NCBI RefSeq assembly: GCF_004349105.1 | Contig: NZ_SMLB01000019.1 | Span: forward strand, 36,853 to 100,852 | From: Jiangella aurantiaca | Lineage (GTDB): Bacteria > Actinomycetota > Actinomycetes > Jiangellales > Jiangellaceae | Reading direction: 5' to 3' | Length of the DNA stretch: 64,000 nt | In this document: piece by piece, positions 1 through 15,000 of the stretch | Numbering within the stretch: position 1 is the first letter of the stretch | Layout: each line of letters opens with the position of its first letter | Notes under the pieces: generated by a model | What the model was told of the DNA's origin: nothing | Database searches by the model: none | The model's input: the letters and a program-made list of their open reading frames with translations, nothing else | Made by a program: the position numbers and the translations under genes

Positions 1-3000
1 AGAACGAGCTGGGGGACGTTGTCGCCCTTCTCGCGTGCGTGGAACTGCTGCTCGGCGTCCTGACCCTCGGTGGCGTCCTTGATCAGGAAGCCGTGGTTCG
101 ATCCGCTGGAGTACATCGCTTGGACGAGCGTCGCGACGTTCCACTCGCGGTAGCCGCTGCCCGACGTCGTCGTGGCCGCCGAGCCGGACGTCTGCGGTGC
201 GTTCGCCCAAGTGACGCCGTTCTCTGTCCAAGATCCGCCGAGCCGGAAGACCTGGAGGGTGCGCTGGGTCCCGGAGGTGGAGGCCGCGTACAGACGCAGC
301 TTCGCCGTGTCGAGGACGCAGCCCGCCGGGATCGCCGGGAGATCGAACCGGACGAGTGCTCGCAGGTTCGCATTCCCGCTCTTGGACATGAGTTTGAGGA
401 TCGAGTCACCGCCCTTGTTCGACGACGCACTGCTCTGATCGATCCACGCGTCGGCGACGGACGTCATGGTCTGCGCGGAGCCGCAGGCGGGAGGCGTCCC
501 GCCAGGCTGGATGGTCCACGAGTAGCTGACAGGCGTCTGGTCGACGTTGCCGGCCGCGTCGGCCGCGCGCACCCGGAACGTGTGCTGACCGGCCGTCAGG
601 CCCGTGTAGTCCCTCGGTGAGCTGCACGCGGCGTACGGCGCCGAGTCGAGCGAGCACTCGAAGGTCGCGCCGCTCTCGGGCGAGAGGAACCTGAACGTGG
701 CGCTCGTGCTCGTCGTGGACGAGTCCGGGCCGGAGCTGAGGACGGTCTCAGGCGCTGTCTGGTCGATCGTCCAGGTGTACGCGGCCGGCTGCGGGTCGAC
801 GGCACCGCTGCCGTCAGTGGCGCGGACGCGGAAGGTGTGCGAGCCTGCCGCGAGGTTCGAGTAGCTCTGCGGGCTCGCGCAGGCCGTCCAGGTGCCGGCG
901 CCGTCGAGCTGGCACTCGAACGTCAGGCCGCTTGCCGGCGTCGCGTCGTCGGTGCCCGTGAAGGTGAAGGTCGCCGAGCTGCTCGACGTCGCCGCCAGCG
1001 GGCTGCCGGTGATCTGCGTGTCGGGCACGCCGTTCGGCGGCGCGGTGGTTCCGAACGTCAGCACGAGCTGCGGCCGGTTGGTGCTCTCCTCGCGGCTGTG
1101 GAACTGCTGTTCCGCGTCCTGGCTCTCGTTCGCGTCGCGAACGAGGAAGCCGTGGTTCGCGCTCGTGTACATGGCCTGCACCATCCCGGCCACGTTCCAC
1201 TCGCGGTAGCCGGTGCCGGAGCTGGTCGTCGCGGCCGAGCCCGTCGTCGACGGCTGGTTCGCCCAGGTGACCCCGCCCTCCGTCCAGGAGGCACCGAGCT
1301 GGAACACCTGCAGCGTGCGACCGCCGGCGGCCGACTTGGCGTAGATGCGCAGCGTCGCGCTCTCGACCGAGCAGCCCTGCGGCATGGTCGGCAGGTCGAA
1401 GCGGAGGAGGGCGCGGAGGTTCGCGCCGCTCTTGGACATGACCTTGAGGATCGCGTCCGGGCCCTTGTTGCTCGTCGCGCTGCCTTCGTCGATCCAGGCG
1501 TCGGCGGTGGCCGTCAGGGTCTGCTGCGAGCCGCAGTTCACCGTGGAGTTCTGGATCGTCCACGAGTAGGTCGTGGGCGTCTGGTCGACGTTGCCGGCGG
1601 CGTCCTTGGCGCGGACGGAGAAGGTGTGCGTCCCGATCGCCAGTCCCGTGTACGCCTTCGGCGTGGTGCAGGCCGCGTACGTGCCAGTGTCGAGCTTGCA
1701 TTCGAAGGTCAGGTCGCCCGCCGGCGTCTCGTTGTCGGTGCCCGCGAAGGAGAACGAGGCGTTCGTCTCCGTCGTGGTGGCCGGCGGGTTCGCACTGATC
1801 GTCGTCTCCGGCGCCGTGGTGTCGGGCGTCGGAGCGGTCTCCTGGATCTCCCACGAGTAGCTCGCGGGCGACTGGTCGGTGTTGCCGGCGGCGTCCTTCG
1901 CGCGCACCTGGAAGGTGTGCCCGCCGACCGCCAGGCCCGTGTATTCCTTCCCCGAGGTGCACGCGGCGAACGCGGCGTCGTCGAGCGAGCACTCGAACGT
2001 GAGGCTCGCCGGCGCCGTGCCGTCGTCGCTACCGGTGAAGGTGAACGTCGCCGTGGTGTTGGTCGTCGTGGCCGCCGGCCGGCCCGTGATCGACGTGTCC
2101 GGGGCCTTCGTGTCGGGTACCGTGAACGTGCGGCTGTCGGGCTGGCCGACGTTGCCCGCCTCGTCCATGGCACGCACCTGGAAGGTGTGGTCGCCAGGTG
2201 TCATCGCCGCCAGGTCGACGTCGGAGTAGGTCCTCGGGCTGGTGCAGACGCTGTACGCCTCGCTGTCGACCCGGCACTCGAACCGCAGGTCGGCTGGAGC
2301 CGTGTGGTCGTCCGTCCCCGTGAACTCGATGACCAGCGAACCCGTCGTGACGCTCGTGATCTGAGCCTCCGGGTCCACGACGTCCTGCACCGTCCAGCTG
2401 TAGCTCTCCGTCCGGGCGTTGCCCGCGGAGTCGGTCGCCCGCACGTCGAACGTGTGCTGGGCCGCCGACAGACCGGAGTACGACGTCGGCGAGGCGCAGG
2501 CTGCGAACGCCGCTCCGTCGAGGCGGCACTCGGTCGTGACCGCGCCGCCCCAGTTGTCGCTGGTGGTGAAGCTGAACTGGGCGGTCGTATCGGACGTCGT
2601 CGCCGCCGGCTGCTCGCCGATCGTGATGTTCGGCGCCGTGAGGTCGGCCACTGTCCAGCTCCGGCGCACCGGCTCACTCGGGTTCTCTCCCTCGGAGAGA
2701 TCGTCGGCGCGGACGTCGAACGTGTGCTCGCCGAGGCCCAGGCCCGTGTATGTGACACCGGACTGGCACATGCCGAAGGGCGCGCCGTCGAGCGAGCACT
2801 CGAACGTGGATGGCTCACTGGCCGAGAACGTGAAGTTCGCGCTGGTCGAGTCGACCGTGCCCTCCGGGCCACTGTCGATCGTGACGGTCGGAGCGCTGAG
2901 GTCGGCGACCTCCCACTCGTACTGGGCGGGCACGAAGCTCGCGTTGCCGTCCTTGATCGCCTGCACCTCGAAGGTGTACTCCCCGAGCCCGAGGTTCTCG

Positions 3001-6000
3001 TAGCTCTTCGGTGACGAGCAGGTCTCCCACGTCGTACCGGTCGCCTCACCGGTCAGGCGGCACTCGAAGGTGCTGGACGACTGGTCGGAGCTGAAGACGA
3101 ACTCCGCCGAGCGGCTCTCGTTCTCGACGTCCGGAGTCGACGGATTCTGGTCCGCGGGCCCGGACTGGATCGTCGCGACCGGCCGAGCGAGGACCGTCCA
3201 CGTGTACACGGCAGGCGTCGCATCGCGGACGCCCGTGTCGGTCCATGCCCGGACGCGGAGCGTGTGCTCGCCGAACAGCGCGTTGAACTGGAACGGCGTG
3301 TCACAGGAGCTCCACGGCTCGGCGTCCAGCCGGCACTCGAACTGGGCCGGGCGCTCGATCGTGTCGATGGTCGAGGAGAACTGGAACCGCACGTCGGCGC
3401 CATCGCCCGTCGACTGGACGGTCGGATCCGCTGGGGCCTGGACGATCGTGGTGTCGGGAGCGACCTCCGCCGAGGCCTCGGCGACGGCGAACGGCGACAG
3501 GCTGCTCACGACGCCACACACCAGGTCGCCCTGCTCTTCGAGGGTGACGTCGACCCACACGCCGTCGAAGTGGAGGACGTGCGCGTCCACGAGCGTGTCG
3601 TACGGCAGGCACACCGTGACGGCGCCGACGAAGGTGGCCGTCGTGGAGACGTCGTAGTACCGCGCGCCGGCCGCGTCGTAGCCGGCCGGCAGGCCGGGCG
3701 CCGACCCCGCGGTGAGGGCGGAGACCGCGGTGAAGCCGGCGCCCGTGACCTCGGCGAAGGTGATCCGCGCGCCGTCAGCGGTCACCTCGACCTCCGTGCC
3801 CACCGGCGTGTTGTCGGCGCCTGGAGCCTCGATCGTCCACTCGAAGGTGGCCGGCGAGTCGTCGACGTTCGGGGGCACGGCCGTGTCGGACGCGCGCACC
3901 GCGAAGGTGTGCGGGCCGCCCGTGAGGCCGGTGTAGGCGTCGCCGCTCTGGCAGCCGGCGAAGTCGGACCCGTCCAGCGAGCACTCGAACGTCAGGTTGC
4001 CGGCCGCGGTCAGGTTGTCCGTACCGCTGAAGAGGAACGTGGCCGAGGTGCTCGTGGCCGGGTTCGCCGGACCGAGCTGGATGGTCGTGTCCGGCGCCGT
4101 CGTGTCGGCGGCGTCGACCGTCCACGTGTACCTCGCGGCCGGGCTCTCGGTCATGCGCTGCCCGTTCAGCGGCAGCGTCGTCGCCCTGACCTCGAACACG
4201 TGCTCGCCGTTCGACAGGTCGTACGAGTACGGCGACTCGCACGGGGTGAACAGATCGACGTCCGTATCGACCGCGTCGAGGCGGCACTCGTACGTCGAGC
4301 CCGGCTGGTCAGCGAAGGACAGCTCGCCGGTCGCGCTGATGCTGATGTCACCGTCGGGCACGTCGACGCCGGCCGGCGCCTCGTTCGTGATGGTGGTCAG
4401 CGGCGGCGCGATGACGTCCCAGCTGTAGCTCGCCGGCTCGGGATCGGCTTGGAGCGTCTCGTCGACGGCGCGCACCTCGAACGTGTGCTCTCCGCCGGTG
4501 AGATCGGCAATCGTGTGCGGCGAGGAGCAGCCGGCCCACGGGTCGACCCCGTCCAGCCGGCACTCGAACTCCAGGTTCGCGGGGACCGTGCCGTTGTCGG
4601 AGCCGGTGAACCGGAACTCGACCTCGTTGCCGCTCGGGCTCGAGGGCGTGGCGAGCAGGACCGTCTCGGGAGCGGCCTCGTCGTTGATCACCCATTCGTG
4701 GGTGGCCGTGTTGAGGGTGACGCTCGGCAGGAGGTCCGTCCTCGTCGCGGTCACCTCGAAGGTGTGCGGGTTCTGCTCGCCGGCCAGGAGGTCGGCGTAT
4801 TCGAACGGCGACGAGCACGGGCGCTCGGGTCCACCATCGAGGACGCAGAGGAAGGACGCCTGCGGGTCGGCCGAGCTGAACTCGATCGTGCCCGAGGTCG
4901 CGGTGCTGCCGGTCGCCGGCGGGCCGCTCGTGATCGTCACATCAGGCGCGACGTCGGTGCCGCTCACCCACTCGAAGACCGCGGGTGACAGGTCGGGAGT
5001 GCCGAACTCGCCGACGGCGAAGACCCGGAACTCGTGCTCGCCGTACGGCACGTCTGTGTACTCCTTCGGCGACGTGCACGGCTCGAAGACCGTCGAGTCG
5101 AGGGCGCACCTGAACGAGGCACCGGTTCCGGAGAACGTGAAGGTGACCGAGGTGCTCGTCGTCTCGAGGTCGACGCCCATGTCCGGAGTGACGGTGCCGA
5201 TCGTCGTCTCCGGCTCGCCCTCGACCGTGAACTCGTACGGAGCCAGCGGAGCCGGCGTCTCGTCGGCGTTCGCGGCGAGGTCGAGGGCGCGGACCTGGAA
5301 GGTGTACGCGCCACCCGTCAGGTCGGCGTACACGATGTCGTGGAAGAACGAGTCGTTCGCCGCCGGCTCGCCACACGACTCCCACACCACAGGATCACCC
5401 GCGGTCGTGTTCGTGATCGCGCACTCGAACGTGAGCTCGTAGGAGGAGCCCTGGTCGTCGTCGCCGCGGAAGGTGAACCGCAGGCCGGGCTCGAGGAACT
5501 GCTCGGGTCCGATCTCCTGGGCGCCCAGGAACTGGGTCTCGGGCGGCGTGACGTCCTGCACCGTCCAGGTGTGGGTCGCGGGCGACAGGTCCATGACCTG
5601 CTCGCCGTTGGCGTTGCGGTACTGGTTCACCGCGCGCACCTGGAACTCGTGCTCCATCGGCGCTCCACCCGGGCCGGGCAGGAACGGGCCGGCCTGGAAC
5701 CCGGAGGAGCAGCCGACCCACGACGACCCGTTGACGGAGCACTGGAAGGTGGCGCCGGGCTGGTCGGAGTGGAACTCGAAGATCGCGGTGGACGAGCCGG
5801 TCGGATCGGCGGGCCCGGAGTCGACGATGGTGTCCGGCTCGCCCGTCGTCGTCCACACGAACGGCGCCGTGTCGTTCGGCCCGAAGCCGCGGTCCCGGCC
5901 CGCCGGCGTCGGATCCACGTTCGGGGTCGGAGCGCTGTCGAGCGCGCGCACCCAAAGCCAGTGCTGGCCGGAGCCGAGGGCCTCGAGGAGCCACACCGCC

Positions 6001-9000
6001 TCGCACTGCTCCCACGTCGTCGGCTCGGCCGGCGGCGCACCGCTCCCCCACGAGCACTCGAACGTCTCGACCGGCTCGTTGCTGGCGAAGCCGAAGGTGA
6101 CGTCGGGGCCGGAGTTGGCCGGATCCGGGTAGGTGGTGATGAACGTGTCGGGCGGCGTCGTGTCGTCGGACCCGAGGATCAGCCACTCGTAGAAGGCGGG
6201 CGAGATGTCGCGGTTGCCGTCGGGATCGACGGCGCGGACGTGCAAGACATGCACCCCGCCGCCCAGCGGGCCGGCGATCTCGTGCGGTGACGTGCAGGGA
6301 GCGAACTCCCCCTGGTCGAGCGCACACTCGAACTCCGTGACAGGGATCGGCCCGTTCGGACCGTCGATCAGCTCGAAGCCCTCGAACGTGAACGTCGCGC
6401 TGGTCTCGGTCGTCTCCTCTTCCGGCCCGGTGAGGATCGCCGTGTCCGGGCCGGACATGTCGACGACCGTCCAGGTTCGCGTAGCGCCCACCGGGTCGAC
6501 GTTGCCGGCGGCGTCGATCGCCTGGACGACGAGGGTGTGCTCACCAGGCGTGAAGACCTCGATCTCCTGGGGCGTCTCGCAACCCCCGATGGCCTCGCCG
6601 TCGAGCGTGCACTCGAATTCGAGGTCGAGCGCGGGCGTCATGTCGTCGGTGCCGCCGAACTCGAAGAAGCTGATGAAGTTCGGCGTCGACGAGCCCTCGC
6701 GGGGGCCGTTCGTGATGACGGTCGTCGGGGGCGTCACGTCGGGCCCGATGACCTCGAACTCGTAGATCGCTGGCGTCAGGTCCACCCAGCCGAACTCGTT
6801 GACCGCCTGGACGAGGAGCTCGTGGCCGCCCTCCTCGAGCGGGCCGACGGTGAGGGGAGACTCGCAGAAGAAGTAAGGGTCGCCGTCGAGCGAGCACTGG
6901 GTGATCGCGTTCTCCTGGTCGGTCCAGAACTCGAACGTCGCGGAGCCGCTCGTCGTGGACGGGCGGCCCTCGGGGCCGGGCGGACCGTCAGGGCCGGACA
7001 GGATGAACGTCTCGGGCGCCATGCCCGACGAGGCGGTGGCGATCGCGAAGACCGAGAATCCCCCCGCTTCGGAGCTGCACAGGCGGGCCGGCGTGGAGAA
7101 CGGGTTGTGCAGCGTGGTGATGTCCATCCACTCGCTGCCGTCGAAGTGGAGCAGGCGGAGGGACTTCGTCCCGCCGAAGTCCGCGGGGTCGTAGTCGATG
7201 CAGATGGTGACGGGCTCGGAGTATTCCGCGGTCGTCGAGATGTCGTAGTACCGCGCGCCGCCGTAGCCCTCGGGCAGGGACGGGCCGCCGCCGAGTCGTT
7301 CGGCGGTGGTCGTGCCGGCTGTGCCGACCGAGAAATACGTCACCGTGACGTCGCCGAGGGTGACCTCGACGTTCTCCCCGGCGGGCGTGTTCGGCGGGCC
7401 GTCGGGCGTTCCGATCGTCCACTCGTGCGTGGCCGGGCTCGTGTCGGCGTTGCCGGACAGGTCGGTGGCCACCGCCGTGAAGGTGTACGCGCCCGGAGCC
7501 AGGTCGGTGAGCTCGGTCACGACTCCCGGTTCGCAGTCGGCCTGCTGGGTGCCGGCCGGCCCGGTCAGCGTGCACTCGATCGTCGCCGACGGGTCGTCCG
7601 AGCTGACCTGGAGGTACGCACTGGTGCTCATCGTGGTCGCGGGCGGCCCGAAGTCGATCGTGGTGTCGGGCGCCGTGAGGTCCTGAACCGTCCATGTGTG
7701 CACGGCCGGGACAGGGTGGTGCTCGAACGGCAGGCCCCGCCAGTCGGTGCCGGTGTAGAGCGTCTGCACCTGGAACGTGTGCTCGCCGGCCCAGAGGTTC
7801 GTGTACGTCTTGCTGTACGTGCCCGGCGAGCCCTCCACAGGCGTGCCGGTGCACAGGGAGAACGGGCGGTCGTCGAGCGAGCAGTAGAAGACCGCGTCCG
7901 GATCGGACGGCTCGCTGGTGAACTCGAATGTCGCCGTCGTGCTCGTTCCGCTTGCCGGGGCCGACAGCATCCGAGCCTCGGACGGGGTGACCCGGAACTC
8001 CGAGTCCTCCCACTGGCCGATGTTCCCGAACTGGTCGACCGCGCGCACCGCGAAGAGGTGCTCGCCGATGCCGAGGTCTGCGTAGGTCTGGCCGGCGGGG
8101 TCGCACGGGGCAGGCTGCGACGGGTCACCCGGCGCGTGCGGGTCGAACGCGCCGTCGAGCCAGCAGTGGAACGTCACCGGCGAGACGTCGGACGAGAAGG
8201 TGAACGTCGCCGTCCGGTCCGTCGACTCCTCCTGCTCGACGCCCGGGCCGGAGAGGATCGTGACGACCGGCGGAGGCGCGACCGTCCAGGTGTACACGGC
8301 CGGCGTCGACTCGATGTTACCGGCGGCGTCGATGGCGCGTAGGCGCAGCGTGTGCGCGCCGCGGGTGAGGTCGGAGAACTGCTCGGGAGAGGTGCACGAG
8401 TTCCACGACGTCGTCGAGTCGAGCGCGCACTCGAAGTTCAGGTCACGCGTGGGCGTGCGGTTGTCCGTTCCGGTGAAGGTGAATGTGGCGACCGTGTTCA
8501 GCGTGCCGTTCTGCGGCCCGGTGGCGAACTGCGAGTTCGGCTCGGTGGCGTCCGGACCGAGCTGGACGAGCCACTCGTAGACCGCTTCCTCGCCCACGAT
8601 CCCCTGCGGGTTGGTCGCCCGGACCACGAACGCGTGCTCGCCGTTGTCGACGACCCAGGCCGCGCCGCTCGCCGGCACGGTCGTCCCGCCGCACGGCAGG
8701 AAGTCGGAGCCGTCGACCGAGCACTCGAACGTGGACCCGGACTGGTCGGACTCGAAGGTGAAGACGGCGTTCTCGGTGCCGCTCGCTCCGTCGGGCTGGC
8801 CCGAGGTGGGGTCGAGGCGGCCGTCCGGCCCGCTGAGGAAGGTCACGACCGGGGCTGCCGAGACCGTCACCGTGCGCGTGGCGGCCGGCCCGACGTTCCC
8901 GGCGAGGTCGGTCGCCCGCACGGCGACGGTGTAGGCGCCGGGCTCCAGACCGCTGATGTCGTAGCCGCCGCCGGCCGGCGATTCGCACGACTGCCATTCG

Positions 9001-12000
9001 GCGGAGCCGATGCCGGCCGTGGTGAGGTAGGCCGCGCACTCGAACTCGAGTCGGAGCTGGGGCGTCGCGTTGTCGTTGCCGGCGAACGTGTACAGCTCGG
9101 GCTCCTGGCCCACGGTCGCGCCGTCGGCCGGGCCACCGGTGACGGTGACCACGGGTTTCCGGGTGTCGGCGACCGGAGTCCAGGTGTAGGAGGCCGGCGT
9201 CGGATCGGGGTTGCCCTCGAATTCGGGCTGCGTCGGATCGGGGAACTCGGGCTCGAACATGTCCACCGCACGCACGTAGAACGTGTGCTCCGTGAGCAGC
9301 AGCTCGGGATCGGTGTACGAGTAGACGTCGAGCAGGTTGAACGGGCTGGTGCACTGCACCCACTCGTTGTCGTTCGGCGCAGCCGTGCCGTTCGTGACCT
9401 GGCACTCGAACGTGAGCAGGAACTCCGGCGTCAGGTCGTCCGTGCCACTGAACTCGAAGATCGTCGAACTGAGATCGGCGGCACCGGGAGCGCGCTCGAT
9501 GCTCGTCTGCGGCGGCAAGGTGTCGACAGCGTCGACGACCTCCCACTCGTAGACCGCGGGCTCGAGCTCGGCCGCGGATGCCATCGTCTCGGACTCGGCG
9601 TAGACCTCGAGGATGTGGTCGCCCGGAAGGAGCGGCTCCGGGAAGGTCGTGTCAGCGGCGAACGCTGGGCCGGCCCGGAACGGCGAATCGCACGGGAAGT
9701 AGTCGCCCGGATCGACGCTGTCGAAGCGGCACCAGAACTGGGCATCGGCGACGTTGGCCTCGAAGGTGATCTCCGCCGAGGTGCTCGCCGTCGGACCGCC
9801 CGTCGCCGGCGTGCCCTCCGGGCCGCCGGTCGCCGGCGTGAAGCCGGGTCCGTCGGTGAAGACGACGTTGACGCCCAGGAGCTCCCAGGTGAAGGTGGTC
9901 GGTGCTCCGACGTTCCCCTCGAAGTCGATCGCGCGCACGGAGAAGGTGTGCGGGCCGACCTCGTTCTCGGCGAGCGCCCACTCGAAGGCGCCCTGGCTCA
10001 TGAGAGTGGCGCTCTCGAAGCCGCATGGCTCGTACGCGTTGGTGTCGACCTTGCACTGGAACGTGACGTCCGGCTCGTTCGCGTGGAAGGTGAAGACCGC
10101 GTCGAGCAGCCACGTCTGAACGCCGGCCACCGCCGGCTCGGTGTCCTCCGGCCCGACGTCCACCGCCACCTCGGGCGCGACGCCGGTCGGCAGCGGCACG
10201 TACGTCCAGGTGAAGCTCGCAGGAGTCGGGTCCGCCAGGCCCTGGCCCATCATGTCGACGGCGCGGATGTCGAGGGTGTGCTCGCCGGGGCTCAGGTTGA
10301 GGTACTCGGCCGGATACTCGCAGTCCTCCCAGGCGAGCGCATTGGTCGAGTCCATGCGGCACTCGAACACGAGCTCGGTGATCGGGCTGGACTCGTCGGC
10401 GCCCATGTAGGTGAAGCTCGCGTTGCGGCTCGCGCTCTGGATTCCGGGCGTGCTGGTGTCCCAGTCCGCGGGACCCGAGACGATCCAGGTGTCCGGCGCG
10501 CCTGGCACGACGCCGAGCTCGCAGACGACGCCGAAGCACTGGTCGGGCTCCGCGTTGCCGGCGGCGAGGTTGCCACCGCCGTCGGCCGCGCCGACGGAGT
10601 AGATGCCCCAGCCGCCGTTGAGCTGCGCGACGTTGGTCCTGATCGTGTGCCCGGCGCCCTCGACGAGGATGCCGTCGCCGCCGTTCGCGTCCGCGGTGTT
10701 GCTCTCGACCAGCGTCCCGCGGTCGATGACGGACGACTCCGTGATCTCGATCCCGTCGCCGCCGTTCCCGCTCGTGGTGTTGTCCCGGACGACGGAGTCG
10801 AGGGACAGCTCGCCGATCTCGATGCCGGAGCCGAGGGTGCCGCTGGCGTTGTTGGCCTCGACGATGGTTCCCGTGGCCTCGCCGACGACGATGCCGCCCG
10901 CGCTCCCGCTGAGGTCGTTCCCCTTGACGAGTGTGTTGGTGGCGAGCTCCACCATGACGCCCGGACCCGTCGTGCCGATCACGTCGTTGTTGAGGACCGT
11001 GTTGCCGTCGCCCGCGACCATGACGCCGCCCTGGCCGCCCCGGATCGTGTTCCGCTGGACGCGGTTGTCGTCGGAGGCCAGCAGATCGTCGCCGGCCATG
11101 ATCCCGATGCCGCCATTGTCCTTGAGGACGTTCTCGGTGACGGTGTTGCTGCCGCCGCCGAGCATGGACACACCGCTTGCGGCGCTCTGACCGATCTGGT
11201 TGCCCTCGATCAGGTTCTCGCTCGCGAACTCGAGGAGGATCGCGCCCTCGCCCCGGTTGGCGGCGAGCGTGTTGCCACGGATCACGGCGTGCCGCGTGCC
11301 CGTGTAGAGCGCGATGCCGATCTCGTTCGCGACGATCGAGTTGTCGCGGATCGTGTTTCCGTCGGCGCCCTGGTCGGCGTCGGAGAGCGCTATCCCGGCC
11401 TCCTCGTTCCCCTCGACCCGAAGAGCGTGCACCACGTTGCGAGCGGTCCCGGGGTTGAGCTGCACGCCGTTGAGGAACTGGGTGACGAGACCGTTCGTGA
11501 TCGTGACGTCGTCGTGGCCGTTGTTGAGGATGCCGGCATCGAGCCCCAGGCCGTCGACGACGTGGCCGTCGAGGTCGATGGTGATGCCGGGCGCGCCGAC
11601 GATGAGGCCGTGGCCGCCGCAGTCGACGAGGTCGTTGAGCAGCCGGGTGCTCTGGGTCAGGATCTCGCCGCACGTGAGGCGTGAGGCGACCGGCGACGGC
11701 CCGACCGTCCAGGCGTACATCTTCGTGTTGTAGGTGCTCGCCGCGTCGGTGGCGCGGACCCAGAACTCGTACTGGCCGGGCTCGAGGTCGGTGTACGTCG
11801 TCGGTGACGAGCACCGGGGCGCCGTGTCCCAGAGGTCGCTGAGGTCCGTGCCCGCGGGCACGCGCAGGCACTGGAACGTGACGCCGCTCTGCCGGTTGGC
11901 GGAGAACTCGAACGTCGCGGTCGTGTCGACGGTGACCTTGTCCGGCGTCGAGTCGATCGAGACCGTGAAGGTTCCGAGCTGGACCGCCCATGTGTAGCTC

Positions 12001-15000
12001 GCCGGGGTCGGATCGACGTTGCCGGAGAAGTCGACCGCTCGAACCTCGAACGTGTACGTGTCGTTGACGAGGTTGTCGTACGTCTTGGGACTGGAGCACG
12101 GCTGCCAGGCGGACTCGAGCGTGCTCTCGAACCGGCACTCGAACGTGACCGGGCTCGCGTTGTCGGCCCCTGTGAAGCGGAAGACGGCGACGCTCTCCGT
12201 GCTCGGGTCGAGCGGCGTCTCCAGGATGCTGGTGTTCGGAGCGATCTGGTCGCCGCCGCCGGGCCCGCCGAGGCAGGTGATGTTGTAGCACTGCTGCGGC
12301 TTGAGGTCGACGCCGAGCGGACCGTCGTTGCTCTGCGCGACGTTGCCGCCGCCGTCGATGTTCGCCTTGCCGTTGGACGGGTCGCCGACCCAGATGCCCC
12401 AGCTGTCGTTGTCCATGGCGACGTTGTCCTTGAAGATGTGGCTCGGCTTCGTCGCCTGGATCCCCGTGCCCTTGTTGGAGTTGGCCGTGTTGCCCTGGAC
12501 GAGGGTGCCCTGGCCGGACGGCGCCTCGTCGCCGATGTAGATCCCGCCGGCGTTGTTGCCGCTGGAGACGTTGTTGAGCAGCGTGTTCGAGTACGAGTGC
12601 GACTCGAGCGTGATGCCCGTCGAGTCCGAGTCGCTGGCGTCGTTGTCCTTGATCAGGTTGCCGGTCGACTCCTTGAGCGAGATGCCGCCCTTGTTGCCGC
12701 TGACGTCGTTGCCGCGGACGAGGTTGTCGTTGGCGCGGTACAGCTCGATCGCGTACGAGTCGGTCAGCTGGCCGACGTTGTCGATCAACTGGTTCGAGCT
12801 CGACGTGTCGATCTCGAGTGCGGGGCCGCTGCTCTCGGTGACGAGGTTGCCCTGGACGAGATTGCCGGTCGACTCGATGCCGGTCGCGCCGCTCGTGGTG
12901 GCGCGCACGATGACGCCGGTGCCGGCCTCGACGATCGAGTTCTCCTTGATCGTGTTGTCGGTCGCGCCCTCGAGGAGGATGCCGGCCTTGCTGGCGACCT
13001 GGATGTCGTTGCCCTCGATCAGGTTGGACCCGGCGCGCTCGATCCAGACCGCCTCGCCGCTCGTCGAGCCGATGAGGTTGCCGCGAACGACGTTGTCCTT
13101 CGCCCCGTTCAGCAGCCAGACGCCGCGCGTGTTGGACACCAGTGTGTTCGACCGGAGGATGTTGCCGTCGACACCCGACTGGAAGCCGGGCACCGGCTCG
13201 CTCGGCGCCAGGGTCGGATCCTCAGGGAACGTCCCGTGGCCGAGGCCGATGGCCGCCTCCTGGTTCACGTCCGCCGTGACGCCCTCGACGATGTTCAGCC
13301 TGGCGCCGTTGTTGAGCATGACGCCGTAGTCGAAGTCGGTCAGCCGGCCGTTCTTGATCGTCACCGAGTCATAGCCGTTGTTGAGGATCGCCGCGCCGAG
13401 AGACTTGCCGTCGATCGTCCTGCCGTTCAGGTCGATGGTGATGCCGTCGGCGCCGACGATGAGGCCGTGGCCCAGGCAGTCGCCGAGGTTGTTGTTGACC
13501 TTGATGCTGTGCGTGATCTTCTGGCCGCAGAAGACAGTCTTCGGCACCGGGGCGTCGCCCACGCTCCAGACGTAGGCCGCCGGAACCCCGTCACCCGGGT
13601 CGTTGACGTCGGGCGCGCTCGGGTCGTCCACGTTCCCGTTCACGTCGTCGACGTTCCCGGCCAGGTCGACGGCTCGGACCTGCAGCACGTGCTCGGCCGG
13701 GGTGAGCCCGTTGACGGTGTGCGGCGAGGTGCACGTCGTCCAGGCAGGCTGGCCGGCGTCCATGGCGCCGTCGAGCCGGCACTGGAACTCCAGCTCCTCG
13801 GCCGGCGTCTGGTTGTCGCTGCCCGTGAAGGTGAACGTCGCGCTCGTCTGCACGGTCGTCGGATCCGGCCCGGACCGGAACTGCGTGTCAGGTGGCGTCG
13901 TGTCCGGGGGCGGCGGGTGGATCCACCACGTGTGCGAGGCCGGGCTCAGGTCCTTGTTGCCGACGAGGTCGACGGCCCGCACCTGGAAGATGTGGCCTCC
14001 GTGGGCCAGGTTCGAGTACTGCTTCGGTGACTCGCACGAGCCCCACTCGGCCGTCGCGGGAATGTCCGCGGGTGTGAGGTGGTCGTTGAACTGGTCGTAG
14101 TACGTCCGGCACTCGTACGTCAGGTTGTAGCCCGCGGTCCGGTTGTCGTTGCCGGTGAACGTGAAGCTCGCCGCTCTGTTCGTCGTGTCGTAGCGCGTTC
14201 CGGCGGCGTCGGTGATCAGCTCACCGGGCGCGGCGGTGATGCGGGTGTCCGGCGTGGCACCCGCGACGGTGCAGTCCACGCCGAGGGTCTCGCCGGGGCC
14301 GCACTCCTCGGTGCCGTCCTCCTCGACGCCCGCCTCGATCCGCCACGTGAACTCGGCGGGAGTGGGATCGAAGTTGCCGGCCTGGTCGATCGCGCGCACC
14401 TCGAAGTGGTGGTCCATGGCCGGCTCGAGGCTCAGGTACGTCTGCGGGCTCGAGCACTCTCCCCAGCGCTCACCTTCTGGCGGCTCGGGCAGCTCGGGCG
14501 GCTCGTTCGGGTCGGGCGGCTCGAGGTCGGGCTCCTCCGGAGGCACCGACGGGTCCGGCGGCGCGTCGAGGCGGCACTCGAAGGTCAGTGCGGTCAGCGG
14601 GTCGCCGTCGGCGCCGTCGTCGGCGGTGAACTCGAAGCGCGCCGTCTCGTTCCCGGTCAGTGCGGGAGGCGTCGACGTGAGGATCGTCTGGGGCGCCTGG
14701 AGGTCGGGCGGGGTGATCTCGCCCAGGTCACCGGTCTCGCAGACGACGCCGACACATTGCACGGCGTCGGGGAGGCCCGGCGTGACGCCGTCCGAGTGGT
14801 TGCCGGCGGCCTTGTTGCCGCCGCCGTCGATGTTCCGGTTCGGGTCGGGCGGCTCGCCGGAGGCGGTGTCCTCGCCGGCCTCGATGCCGTAGTTGGCGTT
14901 CAGGTTCGCGGTGTTGTTGCGGATCGTGTGCTTGCCGACCGCGACCGAGATGCCGCTCGCGGCGTTCTCGTGCGCGGTGTTGCCCTCGATCAGCGCGCCG

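Noticed and set aside
1..10500. Periodic repeats resembling a CRISPR or tandem-repeat array
   Set aside because: The period is about 270-330 bp, the repeats are diverged at DNA level and they encode a conserved protein motif; they are Ig-like domains.
8352..11684. A 1,110-codon open frame on the plus strand opposite the giant gene, and similar long plus-strand frames
   Set aside because: Translation is Arg/Val/Ala-rich low complexity with no domain and is explained by GC-biased third positions of the opposite coding strand; the minus frame carries clear repeats and domains.
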